Shown piece after piece: positions 17,088-27,197 of a DNA stretch of 55,059 bases. The stretch spans positions 1 to 55,059 of IMG/VR virus record IMGVR_UViG_3300032322_000635. One strand, given 5' to 3'. The position numbers and the translations under genes are program-made. Positions within the stretch are counted from its first letter, which is position 1. Each line of letters opens with the position of its first letter. Source of the stretch: a virus. The notes under the pieces are model-generated. The model saw nothing but the letters and a program-made list of their open reading frames with translations. It did not search any database and was not told the DNA's origin.

Positions 17088-20000
17088 ATGGCAAACGTAC
17101 AGATAACCCAATTACCTAATGCCAACCCTCTTGTAGGTAACGAGCAAGTACCTATAGTACAAAGCGGCATTACTGTAAAGACTACTACTGGTGCTATTGC
17201 AGCGGCTTCAGGCCCGTTATTAAATGCTGAGTTTATACTAGTTAATTCCGATCCATTACTTCCAAATAGTAGATATTTAAGTACTGTCTTACCTATTGAT
17301 TCTGTAGATAATGGTGCTGGATCAAATATTGTTATTTCATTAAGAAACTCAAACGTCACGCCTGGTTCGTACACAAACGCCAACATTACAGTCAATTCAA
17401 AAGGTCTTATTACTGCAGCATCTAACGGAACTGGACCCACAGGAACTGTTAGTCAAATTAATACGGGTACTGGACTTACTGGTGGCCCAATTACAACAAC
17501 TGGCACAATATCAATTGATCCAACTGTAACAGCTACACTTACAGACATACAGACACTTACAAATAAAACAATTAGCGGCACAAACAATACGCTCACTAAT
17601 ATTGGTAACGCATCGCTTACAAATAATTCTGTTACATATAACGGCGTAACAGTAGCGTTAGGTAGCTCTGGCACTATATCAGCCGCAAGTCCTTTTTCAC
17701 TATCTACTGGAACAGGATTAACTGGTGGCCCGTACGACGGATCATCTGCAGTTACAATTACTATTGATTCTACTGTAGCAACGATTACAGGCGCTCAATC
17801 ATTTACAAATAAAACAATTAATGCATCACTCAACACATTAACAAGTATTCCAAATGCGTCATTAGATAACAGCACAATTACAATTAACAGCTCTCCAGTA
17901 AGTTTGGGCGGAACCATCACTGTAACTGCAACTGTAACAAATCCACTTACCATTGGCACAGGTTTATCTGGCACAAGTTTTGATGGATCAAGCCCTGTTA
18001 CTATTGCTATTGACTCTACAGTTGTTACGTTAACTGACAATCAAACTTTAACTAACAAATCTATTAGTGGCGCTACAAATACATTATCTGCTATACCTAA
18101 TGTTGCATTAGATAATAGTTCTATCACAATTAATGGCAGCCCTGTAAGCCTTGGTGGATCTATTACAGTTACAGCTTCAATTAGTACATTGACTATTGGA
18201 ACAGGCCTCACAGGCACAAGCTATAACGGAACTGCTCCAGTTACTATAGCTATTGACACTACTGTTGTTGCTACAACTAACAACTCATTAACACTGACTA
18301 ATAAGTCAATCAGCGGATCAACTAATACATTAAGTAACATTGCAAACAGTTCACTTACAAATAGCTCTGTTACATTTAATGGCTCAACTGTAAGTCTTGG
18401 TGGTTCTGCAACCATCACAGCTGCAAATCCTAATGCGTTAACTATAGGAACTGGATTAACTGGTTCTTCATATAATGGCTCATCTGCGGTCACAATTGCA
18501 ATTGATAATACTGTTGTTGCAACAACTAATAATTCATTGACATTTACTAACAAGTCAATCAGTGGAGCAACTAATACATTAAGCAACATTGGTAACAGCT
18601 CATTAACTAACAGCTCTGTAACAATTAACGGATCTTCAGTTAGCCTTGGTGGATCAACGACTGTTACAGCAACTGCAACTAACGCGTTAACGATTGGCAC
18701 AGGTTTATCTGGTACATCTTACAATGGTTCAAGCGCCGTAACTATTGCAATTAACTCTACGGTAGCAACGTTAACTGGTACTCAAACCCTAACAAATAAA
18801 ACACTTACTACACCTGTAATCTCTAGCATTACAAATACAGGGACCATTACATTACCTACTTCTACAACAACTTTAGTAGGTAGAGATACTACAGATACAC
18901 TTACCAATAAGTCTATTAGCGGCTCTACAAACACACTAACTAATATTGGTAATGGCTCATTAACAAATAGCTCAGTTACATTCAATGGAACTACAGTAAG
19001 TTTAGGTAGTTCTGGAACTATTACTGCAGCAAATCCTAACGCACTAACAATTGGAACTGGACTAACTGGAACGTCTTATACAGGAGCTTCATCAGTAACA
19101 ATAGCCATTGATAGCACAGTAGCTACTTTAACTGGCGCCCAGACTCTTACTAATAAATCGATTAGCGGATCAACCAATACATTATCAAATATTGGTAATG
19201 CATCACTGACAAATAGTTCTGTAACCATTGGATCTACAAGTGTTGCATTGGGCGCAACTACTTCTACATTGTCAGGATTAACAACCGTCACTGTAACTCA
19301 AGATCCAACAACAGCACTTCAATTAGCAACTAAACAATATGTAGACGGTTTGGTTGCTTCTGGAATTCACTTCCACGAGCCAGTGCGCGTTGAGTCGCCT
19401 ATCAATCTGAACGCAACCTACAACCAACCTGGTGGAGCTGGTAATGGTGTTGGCGCAACATTAACCAATGCGGGCACACAAGCTGCCTTGGTAATTGATG
19501 GAGTTACCCTTTCAGTCAATGACCGTGTTCTAATTTATTTACAAACAACGCAAACTCAAAATGGTGTTTACGTTGTAACAAGCGTAGGTTCTGCTTCAAC
19601 AAACTGGATTTTAACTCGTTCTGCCGATACTGATACATACGGGCTTACTAGTTCAACAACGCTAGGCGAAGGTTCAACTTTCTTTGTCCAGCAAGGCGCA
19701 ACTGGCGCTGGTACATCCTACACCTGTAATACAAGTGGCGTTATTACTTTTGGCACAACTAACATTACGTTTGCTGAAATTAGTTCTACGCAAATTTACA
19801 GCGCTGGTACAGGATTAACTTTAACAGGCACACAATTTAGTATCACAAACACAAGTGTAACGGCCGCTACATATGGTTCTGCATCATCAGTTCCAGTGAT
19901 TGCAGTTAATGCACAAGGCCAAATTACTTCTGCTACAAATACATCAATTGCTATTGCAGCAAACCAAATTACTTCTGGCACTATATCTGTATCACAAGGT

Positions 20001-21446
20001 GGTACTGGAGCAACTACATTAACTGGCTATGTTAAAGGAAGCGGAACATCAGCATTAACAGCTTCAGCAACAATACCTACTACAGACTTGTCAGGAACAG
20101 TTAGTAATGCCCAATTAACTAATAGCTCAATTACCATTAATGGTAGCTCTATAAGCTTGGGTGGATCAGCCACAGTTACTGCAGTAAACCCAAATGCATT
20201 AACTATTGGAACTGGGTTATCAGGCGCATCCTATAATGGATCAGCTGCTATTACAATTGCTATTGACAGCACAGTTGCAACACTTACTGGAATCCAAACT
20301 TTAACTAATAAATCAATAAGTGGGTCAACAAACACATTATCAAATATTGCAAATGCATCGCTTACCAATAGCTCTATTACTATTAACGGCAATTCTGTAA
20401 GCTTAGGTGGGTCTACTACAGTTACTGCAACTGCAACCAATGCATTAACTATTGGAACTGGATTAACGGGAACTTCTTACAACGGATCAAGTGCTGTTAC
20501 GATTGCTATTGATAGTACAGTTGCAACCCTTACTGGTATTCAGACGCTGACTAACAAATCAATTAGTGGGTCAACTAACACGTTAAGTAATATTGGAAAT
20601 TCATCACTTACAAATAGTGCAATAACCGTTAATGGTAATTCAGTTTCGCTAGGTGGATCAACTACAGTAACTGCAAATACTACAAACGCAGTTACATTTA
20701 ACAATGGTGGATCAGGCGATGCGTCAGGCACTACGTTTAATGGCTCAGCCGCTAGAACAATTTCCTACAATACTTTAGGCGCTCCAAAGGCCGATGGTAC
20801 TGGTGCTAGTGGAACTTGGGGGATTAGCATATCTGGCAGTGCAGCTACTGCAACATCAGCCACAACAGCCACTTCCGCTACAACTGCTACTAATTTAGCT
20901 GGCGGCGCCGCTAATTCAATACCATATCAAACAGGTTCTGGCACTACATCATTTATCGGAATTGGATCAAATAGCCAAGTTTTAACTGTAGTTGCAGGCG
21001 TTCCAACATGGGCTGCACCAGGAGCTGTTACAGCTGTAACTTCATTTAGCGCTGATGCAACTGGATTTACACCTAACACACCTACTACAGGAGCTATCAC
21101 TCTCGGAGGTACATTAAATGTAACTCATGGCGGTACTGGAACCACAAGTATTACTGGCATCATTTATGGTAACGGAACATCAGCATTTACAGCTGCAACC
21201 GCATCCGATGTAGTGACATTAATAGGTACTACAGCCGTTACAAACGCTACTAACGCTACTAACGCAACAAACACAACTAATACAGGTATCACTAACGATA
21301 CCTCAACAAACGCGACAGTTTACCCAACTTGGGTAACTGCTAATACTGGTAACTTACCGCAAAGAGTTACCTCAACAAAATTGACTTTTAACCCGTCCAC
21401 TGGTGTGTTAACATCAACTGGCGGTATCTCTGGAGGAAGTTTCTAA
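17088..21446 (+). CDS. very large repeat-built tail fibre protein
   Basis: 1452 aa, almost only Gly, Ser, Thr, Asn, Ala, Ile and Val. The core is a run of about nine units of about 82 residues, each reading roughly TIGTGLTGTSYNG, then VTIAIDSTVATLTGTQTLTN, KSISGSTNTLSNI, SLTNSSVTINGSSVSLGG. In the middle (about 745-905) lies a different domain starting DPTTALQLATKQYVDGLVAS and HFHEPVRVES, of the kind seen in other phage fibre proteins. The C-terminus (about 1360-1452) is Thr/Asn-rich and ends with STGVLTSTGGISGGSF. Predicted to be a trimeric beta-structured fibre for host binding. Unit number could change by recombination between repeats. Confidence 0.82.
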   Translation: MANVQITQLPNANPLVGNEQVPIVQSGITVKTTTGAIAAASGPLLNAEFILVNSDPLLPNSRYLSTVLPIDSVDNGAGSNIVISLRNSNVTPGSYTNANITVNSKGLITAASNGTGPTGTVSQINTGTGLTGGPITTTGTISIDPTVTATLTDIQTLTNKTISGTNNTLTNIGNASLTNNSVTYNGVTVALGSSGTISAASPFSLSTGTGLTGGPYDGSSAVTITIDSTVATITGAQSFTNKTINASLNTLTSIPNASLDNSTITINSSPVSLGGTITVTATVTNPLTIGTGLSGTSFDGSSPVTIAIDSTVVTLTDNQTLTNKSISGATNTLSAIPNVALDNSSITINGSPVSLGGSITVTASISTLTIGTGLTGTSYNGTAPVTIAIDTTVVATTNNSLTLTNKSISGSTNTLSNIANSSLTNSSVTFNGSTVSLGGSATITAANPNALTIGTGLTGSSYNGSSAVTIAIDNTVVATTNNSLTFTNKSISGATNTLSNIGNSSLTNSSVTINGSSVSLGGSTTVTATATNALTIGTGLSGTSYNGSSAVTIAINSTVATLTGTQTLTNKTLTTPVISSITNTGTITLPTSTTTLVGRDTTDTLTNKSISGSTNTLTNIGNGSLTNSSVTFNGTTVSLGSSGTITAANPNALTIGTGLTGTSYTGASSVTIAIDSTVATLTGAQTLTNKSISGSTNTLSNIGNASLTNSSVTIGSTSVALGATTSTLSGLTTVTVTQDPTTALQLATKQYVDGLVASGIHFHEPVRVESPINLNATYNQPGGAGNGVGATLTNAGTQAALVIDGVTLSVNDRVLIYLQTTQTQNGVYVVTSVGSASTNWILTRSADTDTYGLTSSTTLGEGSTFFVQQGATGAGTSYTCNTSGVITFGTTNITFAEISSTQIYSAGTGLTLTGTQFSITNTSVTAATYGSASSVPVIAVNAQGQITSATNTSIAIAANQITSGTISVSQGGTGATTLTGYVKGSGTSALTASATIPTTDLSGTVSNAQLTNSSITINGSSISLGGSATVTAVNPNALTIGTGLSGASYNGSAAITIAIDSTVATLTGIQTLTNKSISGSTNTLSNIANASLTNSSITINGNSVSLGGSTTVTATATNALTIGTGLTGTSYNGSSAVTIAIDSTVATLTGIQTLTNKSISGSTNTLSNIGNSSLTNSAITVNGNSVSLGGSTTVTANTTNAVTFNNGGSGDASGTTFNGSAARTISYNTLGAPKADGTGASGTWGISISGSAATATSATTATSATTATNLAGGAANSIPYQTGSGTTSFIGIGSNSQVLTVVAGVPTWAAPGAVTAVTSFSADATGFTPNTPTTGAITLGGTLNVTHGGTGTTSITGIIYGNGTSAFTAATASDVVTLIGTTAVTNATNATNATNTTNTGITNDTSTNATVYPTWVTANTGNLPQRVTSTKLTFNPSTGVLTSTGGISGGSF
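17700..20690 (+). repeat. in-frame tandem repeats of about 246 bp in the fibre gene
   Basis: The word 'ACTATTGGAACTGG' and close variants recur near 17949, 18192, 18441, 18690, 19049, 20202 and 20448, spaced 243-249 bases within each array. A longer 359-base step at 18690-19049 carries an extra 30-odd-residue segment, and the 19250-20100 gap holds the non-repeat domain. Third codon positions differ widely between copies while the protein is kept, so the array is old rather than a recent duplication. Confidence 0.85.
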
Positions 21447-21447
21447 A

Positions 21448-22350
21448 ATGGCACAAGCAGGCTTTACGCCCATACAATTATATTTCAGCACCACTTCTAC
21501 AAATACGCCTACTGCAGGTAATTTAGTAAATGGTGAATTAGCTATCAACATACCTGACGGTAAACTATTCTATAACGATGGTGGTACTGTTAAGCTTCTT
21601 GCCTCAAACGCAAGCTCAACAGGCACAGTTCAATCAGTCTCGGTTGTTTCAGCTAATGGATTTGCAGGCACAGTTGCTACCTCCACAACAACGCCAGCAA
21701 TTACATTAACAACAACAATTACAGGAATTTTAAAAGGCAACGGTACAGCTATTTCCGCTGCAGTTTCAGGTACCGACTATGCGCCAGCCACATCAGGCAC
21801 ATCAATTCTTTATGGTAACGGTTCTGGTGGCTTTAGTAATGTAACTGTAAGCACAGGCTTATCATTTACTACAGGCACACTTACTAACAGTTCACCAATG
21901 ACCTATCCATCTGGATCAGGTATTGCAGTCGTATCATCAGGAACTTCATGGGGAACTACACTAACCGCGCCTTCTGGTGCAATTGTAGGTACCACAGATA
22001 CTCAGACATTAACTAACAAACGTATCACCGCAAGATCACTTGCAGCAGCTTCAGCTACTGGCACATTGACACCCGACTCAGATTTATACGATCAAGTTAA
22101 CTATTTACTTACTGGCACAGTAGCGTTTGCAGTACCAAGTGGTACACCGACAAACGGACAAAAACTATCAATTCGTTTATATGCAGCATCAACACAAACC
22201 GTATCATGGACGACAACAGCTGGAGGTTATAGAGTTATCGGCACAACACTTCCATTATCAGTTGCATCAACAAAAACTGTGTATGTTGGCTGTGTATACA
22301 ATTCAACTGACTCATTCTGGGATGTTGTTGCAGTAGCAACAGAAGCATAA
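21448..22350 (+). CDS. tail fibre or fibre-tip protein
   Basis: 300 aa. It starts AQAGFTPIQLYFSTTSTNTP and GELAINIPDGKLFYNDGG, an opening used by many phage fibre proteins that follow a larger shaft gene. The repeat motif of the preceding gene appears once more (TQTLTNKRITARSL near 185-205) and the C-terminus is a compact beta domain with TPTNGQKLSIRLYAASTQTV and WDVVAVATEA. Directly linked to the big fibre gene (one base between stop and start), so probably part of the same fibre. Confidence 0.78.
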   Translation: MAQAGFTPIQLYFSTTSTNTPTAGNLVNGELAINIPDGKLFYNDGGTVKLLASNASSTGTVQSVSVVSANGFAGTVATSTTTPAITLTTTITGILKGNGTAISAAVSGTDYAPATSGTSILYGNGSGGFSNVTVSTGLSFTTGTLTNSSPMTYPSGSGIAVVSSGTSWGTTLTAPSGAIVGTTDTQTLTNKRITARSLAAASATGTLTPDSDLYDQVNYLLTGTVAFAVPSGTPTNGQKLSIRLYAASTQTVSWTTTAGGYRVIGTTLPLSVASTKTVYVGCVYNSTDSFWDVVAVATEA

Positions 22351-22353
22351 TAA

Positions 22354-25300
22354 ATGGCAATAGCATTCGTAGCCGCTAGTGCAGCCGCAACTGGATCAAA
22401 CCCATTAATAACAATACCTGCTGGGTTTGCTGAAGGTAACTTATTAGTTCTTGTATCAACAGGCACTGCCACATCTCCTACACCTACTGGATGGACACTA
22501 AGATACGCTCAAGGTGCTGGGCGATTTATTACTATTTTTACTAGATACGCAGGGTCTCAAGACACAACAGTAACTCTTAGTGGGCTAGGAACCTCAGGAA
22601 AATCAGCCGTGCTTTGTTATAGTGGCGCTGGTAGTTATGATGTTGTAGGTACAGTTGCAACTGGATCGTCTACATCAGCCGCTACAACTTCACAAACCAC
22701 AACTTACAATAATGATTTTGTTATAAGTATTTTTGCAAGGGCTTCTGGCGCTAATTCTACGTTCACTGTGCCAGCAAGTACCACATCAAGAGTTAACTCT
22801 GGCTCAAACCCTCTTATTAACGGGCTTTTATTAGTTGACGAATTACAAGCCACAGCTGGAGCAACCGCTGTAAGAACAAGCACATTAAGTGCGTCTGGTA
22901 ATTGGGCAGCTATTAACATATCGTTTGTACCAACTCGTACACTTTATTGGGTAGGTGGTACAGGTACTTGGAATACAACAACAACAGGTAATTGGGCAAA
23001 CACGTCAGGTGGCACTCCTGGAACTATTAAACCTCCAGTACAAAATGAAATTGTTAACATTGATACATCGTCTGGTACAGGCACTATCACGTGTACAGGA
23101 GGTGTTTGTGGAGACTTATCTGTTACTGCGTCTCAAGCTATTGTATTAGGTGCTGCAGCATCTACATTATCTGTATTTGGTAATTTAACGTTTCCATCTG
23201 GCGGATCATTTAGTGCGTCAACTAATGCATGGACCATCACTATGGCTGCAACATCAGCCAAGACTATTACAACCAATGGAAAATCTTTCGTAGGATTAAC
23301 ATTTGATGGCGTGACTGGAAACTGGACATTACCTAGTGCTATTACAGCAAGTGGGGTTGTAGCCTTAACTAACGGAACTATAACACTTAGCACTAATACT
23401 ACAACATTCACATGTCTTACGTTCAATTCTGCTAATTCTAATACCCGTGCCATAGCTTTTGGTACAGGCCAAATAATTTTAACTGGAAACAATGCTACAG
23501 TTTGGAATAATGCAACATCCACAAATTTCACTACTACTGGTACCTTTAAAATAGTTTCAACACCAACTACTTATTCAGGCACAAGAACATTTGCATTAAG
23601 CACATCATCGGCATTACACACCATTGGTCCAGGATCTGGAAATCAAATATCTTTTGGTAATACTGGAGGAGATTCTGTAGCTATTAGTGGTGTGGTAACA
23701 GCTCTTGACTTTACAGGATATTTAGGAACATGGGCTCAAGGTACTAATACATTATCTATCACTACAGGTAACTTAACACTATCCGCTGGTATGACGTGTA
23801 CAGCAAGTACAGGAGTTATATCATTTACTGCAACCTCTGGCACACAAATAGTTACATCAGCTGGAAAAAGTATAAACTCAGTAACTAAAGTTGGAGTTGG
23901 AGGCACTCTTAGATTAGCTGATAACCTGACGATTCCCAGTGGACCATTTACACTAACATCGGGTGCATTAGATTTAGGTACCAACAATAGAACACTATCA
24001 TGTCAATCATTCGCTTCTGCTAATTCTAATACACGCTCCATAGCTTTTGGTACAAGCGGAAATATCACAACTACACTTTCAGGTGGTGGAACAGTTTGGT
24101 CTACAGCAACTACAACTGGCCTTACTAACTCTGGAACTCCTACTGTTAACATATCTTGTAACTCTTCTTCTACCATAGAAGTAAGCGCTCCATTAGCAAC
24201 CGTAACTGGTGGAAACTTTAACTTTAATTTCACCACAGGTACTTATACATTAACAATACCTACCTCTACTTTTCTTGGAAGTTTAAATTTTACAGGCTTT
24301 GCAGGTACTTGGGCGCCTGGTGCTAATACATATAGCATTAGTGGATCTGTATTTACTTTATCTAGTGGAATGACGTTTACTACAAATACAGGTTTGTTTA
24401 CATTTAACCGTGGTGCCACAGTAACCATTAATTTAGGCGGCAAAACAATTGGCCCAACATCATTTAGTGGTGGTACAAATATTACACTTGCAGGCAACTT
24501 TACTTCAAACAGCACAATGTTTATTGATTCTAATTGTGCAATTAACCTTGCTGGGTTTACAACATCTGGCATTACTGCTATTACTACTAGCAGTGCAAGC
24601 GGAAGTCCAGGAATTTCTATTTCTAATGGTGTTTTAAACTGTGCTTCTTACAATCAATCATTTAATGCAGATCTAACTATCAACGCAAATTCAGCTATCG
24701 TTACAACTGGCAATTTTACATATAATGGTGCAACAACATCAATTTTGTCTATTGCAGCCACTGGAGCATACATTACATGTGGCGGACTGTTCACTTTGAC
24801 AAGAGGTACATTAAATTTAGGCAACAATACATTAACAACTAGTACGTTTGCATCTAGCAATGGCAATACAAGATCTATAACATTTGGCTCTGGAAGCATT
24901 ACTACCACATCTACTGGAGGTGGTACTGTGTTTAATATGGCAAATTCTAATGCATTTACTTATACTAACCCGCCAATAATTAATATCTCTGGTGGTGGAA
25001 CCGTTAATTTGGGATCATCTAATGCATTTACAGAATCTAATGCGCTTTCATTTAATATCTCTGGTGGAACAGCTTTTAATGTCATTACACCTAGCCAAGT
25101 TAAATCATTAGTTTTTACAGGCTTTACAAGCAATTGGAGTCCTGGTATTGATGCTTTAACATTTTATGGTAATTTAACTCTTGAATCTGGGATGGTATTT
25201 AATACTGGGTCTACTGCGTGGAATTTTTCTGCTACATCTGGCACACAGATAATAACATCAGCTGGGAAGTCTTTATTTTCAATTACTCAAAACGGTGTAG

Positions 25301-25977
25301 GTGGAACTGTGTCTTTAGGTGATGCACTTACATTAACCAGTACCTACACATTGACTAACGGGACATTTAATGCAAACAATCAAAATGTTACTGTAGGAAC
25401 CTTTTCTAGCAATAATAGTAATACCAGAACAATTACTATGGGTTCTGGTACCTGGACACTTACTATTGCAGGAACTATTTGGAACTTAGCCACTACAACA
25501 GGACTTACATTCAATAAAGATACAGCTAACATTGTGACATCCAGCGTCTCAACAAATGCTAGAACATTTGCAGGTGGCGGCCTTACTTACAATAATTTAA
25601 CTATAGGTGGAGCTACAGGAACATCTACATTCACGTTTACAGGTGCTAATACCTTTGCCACATTAGCAAGCACAAAAACAGTTGCTCACACTATTGTATT
25701 TCCTAATGTTACAACAACAGTAAGTGATTGGACTATTACAGGAACGGCAGGCAATGTTGTTACGCTTACCAGAACAGGAGCTTCTGGCACATTTACTCTT
25801 GCTAAAACAGGCGGCGGTATAATATCAGGAATAAATTATTTAAGTATTAGCAATTCTACTGCTTCTCCTGCAGATACTTGGTATGCAGGCGCAAACTCTA
25901 CTAATGGTGGAGGCAATACTGGATGGATATTTGCAAATTTTGGTGTGACTACTGGTAACTACTTTTTATTATTTTAG
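22354..25977 (+). CDS. giant beta-solenoid adhesin-like protein
   Basis: 1207 aa. Residues 1-200 resemble a concanavalin-like or fibre-base domain. From YWVGGTGTWNTTTTGNW (about 201) onward it consists of degenerate 20-60-residue beta repeats such as SFASANSNTRSIAFGTSGNI, GGGTVW and TSGTQIVTSAGKSINSV, ending GNTGWIF and a hydrophobic tail. The 'YWVGGTGxWxxxxxxNW' motif introduces beta-helix stalks in bacterial adhesins and some phage proteins. Probably a long spike or fibre touching the cell surface. Starts 4 bases after the previous stop without a strong ribosome site (coupled translation likely). Confidence 0.72.
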   Translation: MAIAFVAASAAATGSNPLITIPAGFAEGNLLVLVSTGTATSPTPTGWTLRYAQGAGRFITIFTRYAGSQDTTVTLSGLGTSGKSAVLCYSGAGSYDVVGTVATGSSTSAATTSQTTTYNNDFVISIFARASGANSTFTVPASTTSRVNSGSNPLINGLLLVDELQATAGATAVRTSTLSASGNWAAINISFVPTRTLYWVGGTGTWNTTTTGNWANTSGGTPGTIKPPVQNEIVNIDTSSGTGTITCTGGVCGDLSVTASQAIVLGAAASTLSVFGNLTFPSGGSFSASTNAWTITMAATSAKTITTNGKSFVGLTFDGVTGNWTLPSAITASGVVALTNGTITLSTNTTTFTCLTFNSANSNTRAIAFGTGQIILTGNNATVWNNATSTNFTTTGTFKIVSTPTTYSGTRTFALSTSSALHTIGPGSGNQISFGNTGGDSVAISGVVTALDFTGYLGTWAQGTNTLSITTGNLTLSAGMTCTASTGVISFTATSGTQIVTSAGKSINSVTKVGVGGTLRLADNLTIPSGPFTLTSGALDLGTNNRTLSCQSFASANSNTRSIAFGTSGNITTTLSGGGTVWSTATTTGLTNSGTPTVNISCNSSSTIEVSAPLATVTGGNFNFNFTTGTYTLTIPTSTFLGSLNFTGFAGTWAPGANTYSISGSVFTLSSGMTFTTNTGLFTFNRGATVTINLGGKTIGPTSFSGGTNITLAGNFTSNSTMFIDSNCAINLAGFTTSGITAITTSSASGSPGISISNGVLNCASYNQSFNADLTINANSAIVTTGNFTYNGATTSILSIAATGAYITCGGLFTLTRGTLNLGNNTLTTSTFASSNGNTRSITFGSGSITTTSTGGGTVFNMANSNAFTYTNPPIINISGGGTVNLGSSNAFTESNALSFNISGGTAFNVITPSQVKSLVFTGFTSNWSPGIDALTFYGNLTLESGMVFNTGSTAWNFSATSGTQIITSAGKSLFSITQNGVGGTVSLGDALTLTSTYTLTNGTFNANNQNVTVGTFSSNNSNTRTITMGSGTWTLTIAGTIWNLATTTGLTFNKDTANIVTSSVSTNARTFAGGGLTYNNLTIGGATGTSTFTFTGANTFATLASTKTVAHTIVFPNVTTTVSDWTITGTAGNVVTLTRTGASGTFTLAKTGGGIISGINYLSISNSTASPADTWYAGANSTNGGGNTGWIFANFGVTTGNYFLLF

Positions 25978-25984
25978 GAATAGA

Positions 25985-26047
25985 ATGAAGTTATTTTTTA
26001 CTAAAGTAATTCAAAAAGTTAAGTTATACTTGGATTACTTTTTTTAA
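25985..26047 (+). CDS. possible 20-aa peptide
   Basis: An ATG frame of 20 codons (Lys- and Phe-rich) overlaps the hairpin described at 26003-26045. No upstream Shine-Dalgarno sequence is clear (GGAATAGA is weak). It may be no gene at all. Confidence 0.15.
   Translation: MKLFFTKVIQKVKLYLDYFF
26003..26045 (+). terminator. AT-rich hairpin with T run after the adhesin gene
   Basis: AAAGTAAT (26003-26010) pairs perfectly with ATTACTTT (26034-26041), and the stem runs straight into TTTTT (26041-26045). Eight A/T-rich pairs with a 23-base loop make a weak intrinsic terminator; it could also separate fibre from lysis transcripts. No clear promoter follows before the next gene. Confidence 0.4.
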
Positions 26048-26063
26048 TAAACAGGAGCCTTTT

Positions 26064-26228
26064 ATGGACAAAAAACTTGAATTATCACTTGACTTAGCAA
26101 ACAAAATTACAGGGTATTTAGGTACCAGACCTTACCAAGAAGTTTTTTATTTAATTACAGCTCTACAAGAGGCAGCTAAAGAACAAGGTTTAGTAGCTCC
26201 AGAGGAAGAGCATAAATCGGAAGAATAA
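26064..26228 (+). CDS. small protein of the lysis region
   Basis: 54 aa with strong AGGAG seven bases before the ATG. Sequence LDLANKITGYLGTRPYQEVF is followed by LITALQEAAKEQGLVAPEEE and a charged end. The pattern of a short amphipathic helix pair without a membrane segment does not match a holin. It is placed directly before two membrane proteins and an endolysin. Function unknown. Confidence 0.75.
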   Translation: MDKKLELSLDLANKITGYLGTRPYQEVFYLITALQEAAKEQGLVAPEEEHKSEE

Positions 26229-26231
26229 AGC

Positions 26232-26399
26232 ATGGTTACACCAAAAGTAGATGACATAGATCATCGTTTAAGTACACATGAAGAAGTTTGTGCATTACGT
26301 TACGAGGCAATTAATGCCCGCCTTAAAAGATTAGAAGGTATTTTAATGGCAAGTGCTGGTGCAATTATCATTTTATTATTAAGCATTGTGTTGAAATAA
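26232..26399 (+). CDS. small membrane protein, XhlA/holin-associated type
   Basis: 55 aa. A charged N-terminal helix (VDDIDHRLSTHEEVCALRYE and AINARLKRLEG) ends in a single C-terminal membrane segment (AGAIIILLLSIVL, about 42-54). This order is that of XhlA-type lysis proteins, which sit on the cytoplasmic membrane and act with a holin. The next gene is the holin and the one after an endolysin, which supports it. No cysteine pair or lipobox to suggest a spanin. Confidence 0.68.
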   Translation: MVTPKVDDIDHRLSTHEEVCALRYEAINARLKRLEGILMASAGAIIILLLSIVLK

Positions 26400-26400
26400 T

Positions 26401-26766
26401 ATGGATCCAGTAACGATATTAGCTGCTTTAGGACCTTTAGCTGTTGACTTGGGTAAGTCATTAATTAATAGGTTTGTAGCGCCTGATCAATTCAAGCCAG
26501 CTACGATAGAGCAATATGCTCAAATGAAACAGATTGACTTAGAGTTTTTCAAAGTCATGAATGAAGCTGGTGGCGGTAATCCATCTTATCCGTGGGTAGA
26601 AGCTATTGTAAGGCTTATGCGACCAGCTATAGGCTTATTAGTTTTATCTACATGGGTCATTATGCACTTACAAGGTATTGCAACACCTGAGGTAGATAAC
26701 TTTGCAAGCGCTGTAGGATTCTATTTATTTGGTGAACGTAGTTTATTTTATGTTAAGAAAAAATGA
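26401..26766 (+). CDS. holin (3TM family-like)
   Basis: 121 aa. Predicted hydrophobic stretches are near 3-20 (VTILAALGPLAVDLG), 75-92 (RPAIGLLVLSTWVIMHL) and 98-112 (VDNFASAVGFYLFG). The 'MRPAIGLLVLSTW' segment and trailing GERSLFYVKKK resemble holins of the GTA/3TM group. It would open the inner membrane for the M15 endolysin coded next, with which it overlaps by 4 bases. Position in a compact lysis cassette strengthens the call. Confidence 0.75.
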   Translation: MDPVTILAALGPLAVDLGKSLINRFVAPDQFKPATIEQYAQMKQIDLEFFKVMNEAGGGNPSYPWVEAIVRLMRPAIGLLVLSTWVIMHLQGIATPEVDNFASAVGFYLFGERSLFYVKKK

Positions 26767-27197
26767 AATTAAGCCCAAACTTTACTTTAGAGGAGTTAAT
26801 ACATAGTGAAATTGCAGAACGCAAAGGATTGGATAACACACCAAACGAAGAAGTTAAAGCAAACCTTGTTAGGTTGGCTCGCTTCCTTGAAGAAGTAAGA
26901 AAATTATTAGGAAGACCTATTTTAGTTAATTCTGCATATAGGTCTTTAAAAGTTAATGAAGCTGTAGGCGGTAAACCTACATCACAACATGTATTAGGAT
27001 GCGCCGCAGATATTAGAGTGCCTGGCATGACACCTAATGATGTAGTAAAAGAAATTTTAAAAAGCAATATTGAGTATGATCAAGTAATCAGAGAATTTGA
27101 TTCTTGGACACATATTTCAATACCAAAGAATTTTGCAGATAAGCCAAGAAAAATGGCTTTAATTATCGATAAATCTGGAACGAGGAATTTTGTATGA
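26763..27197 (+). CDS. endolysin, peptidase M15A (D-Ala-D-Ala carboxypeptidase-like)
   Basis: 144 aa, the typical single-domain length. Fold signature: VNSAYRSLKVNEAVGG at 55-70, SQHVLGCAADI at 74-84 and WTHISIPK at 115-122. By family knowledge His76, Asp83 and His117 are the zinc ligands and an acidic residue near 111-113 is catalytic; it cuts peptide cross-bridges in peptidoglycan. No signal peptide, so it needs the upstream holin to reach the wall. Overlaps holin and next gene by 4 bases each (ATGA). Confidence 0.9.
   Translation: MKLSPNFTLEELIHSEIAERKGLDNTPNEEVKANLVRLARFLEEVRKLLGRPILVNSAYRSLKVNEAVGGKPTSQHVLGCAADIRVPGMTPNDVVKEILKSNIEYDQVIREFDSWTHISIPKNFADKPRKMALIIDKSGTRNFV

Noticed and set aside
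18221-18700. 159-aa minus-strand frame in the fibre gene (others at 17795, 20231, 23133, 24243)
   Set aside because: They mirror the Thr/Ser/Gly repeats of the plus-strand gene as Val/Leu-rich shadows and lack ribosome sites.
17700-20690. Regular repeats considered as a CRISPR array
   Set aside because: Units are about 246 bp, in frame and coding; no short palindromic repeats with unique spacers.
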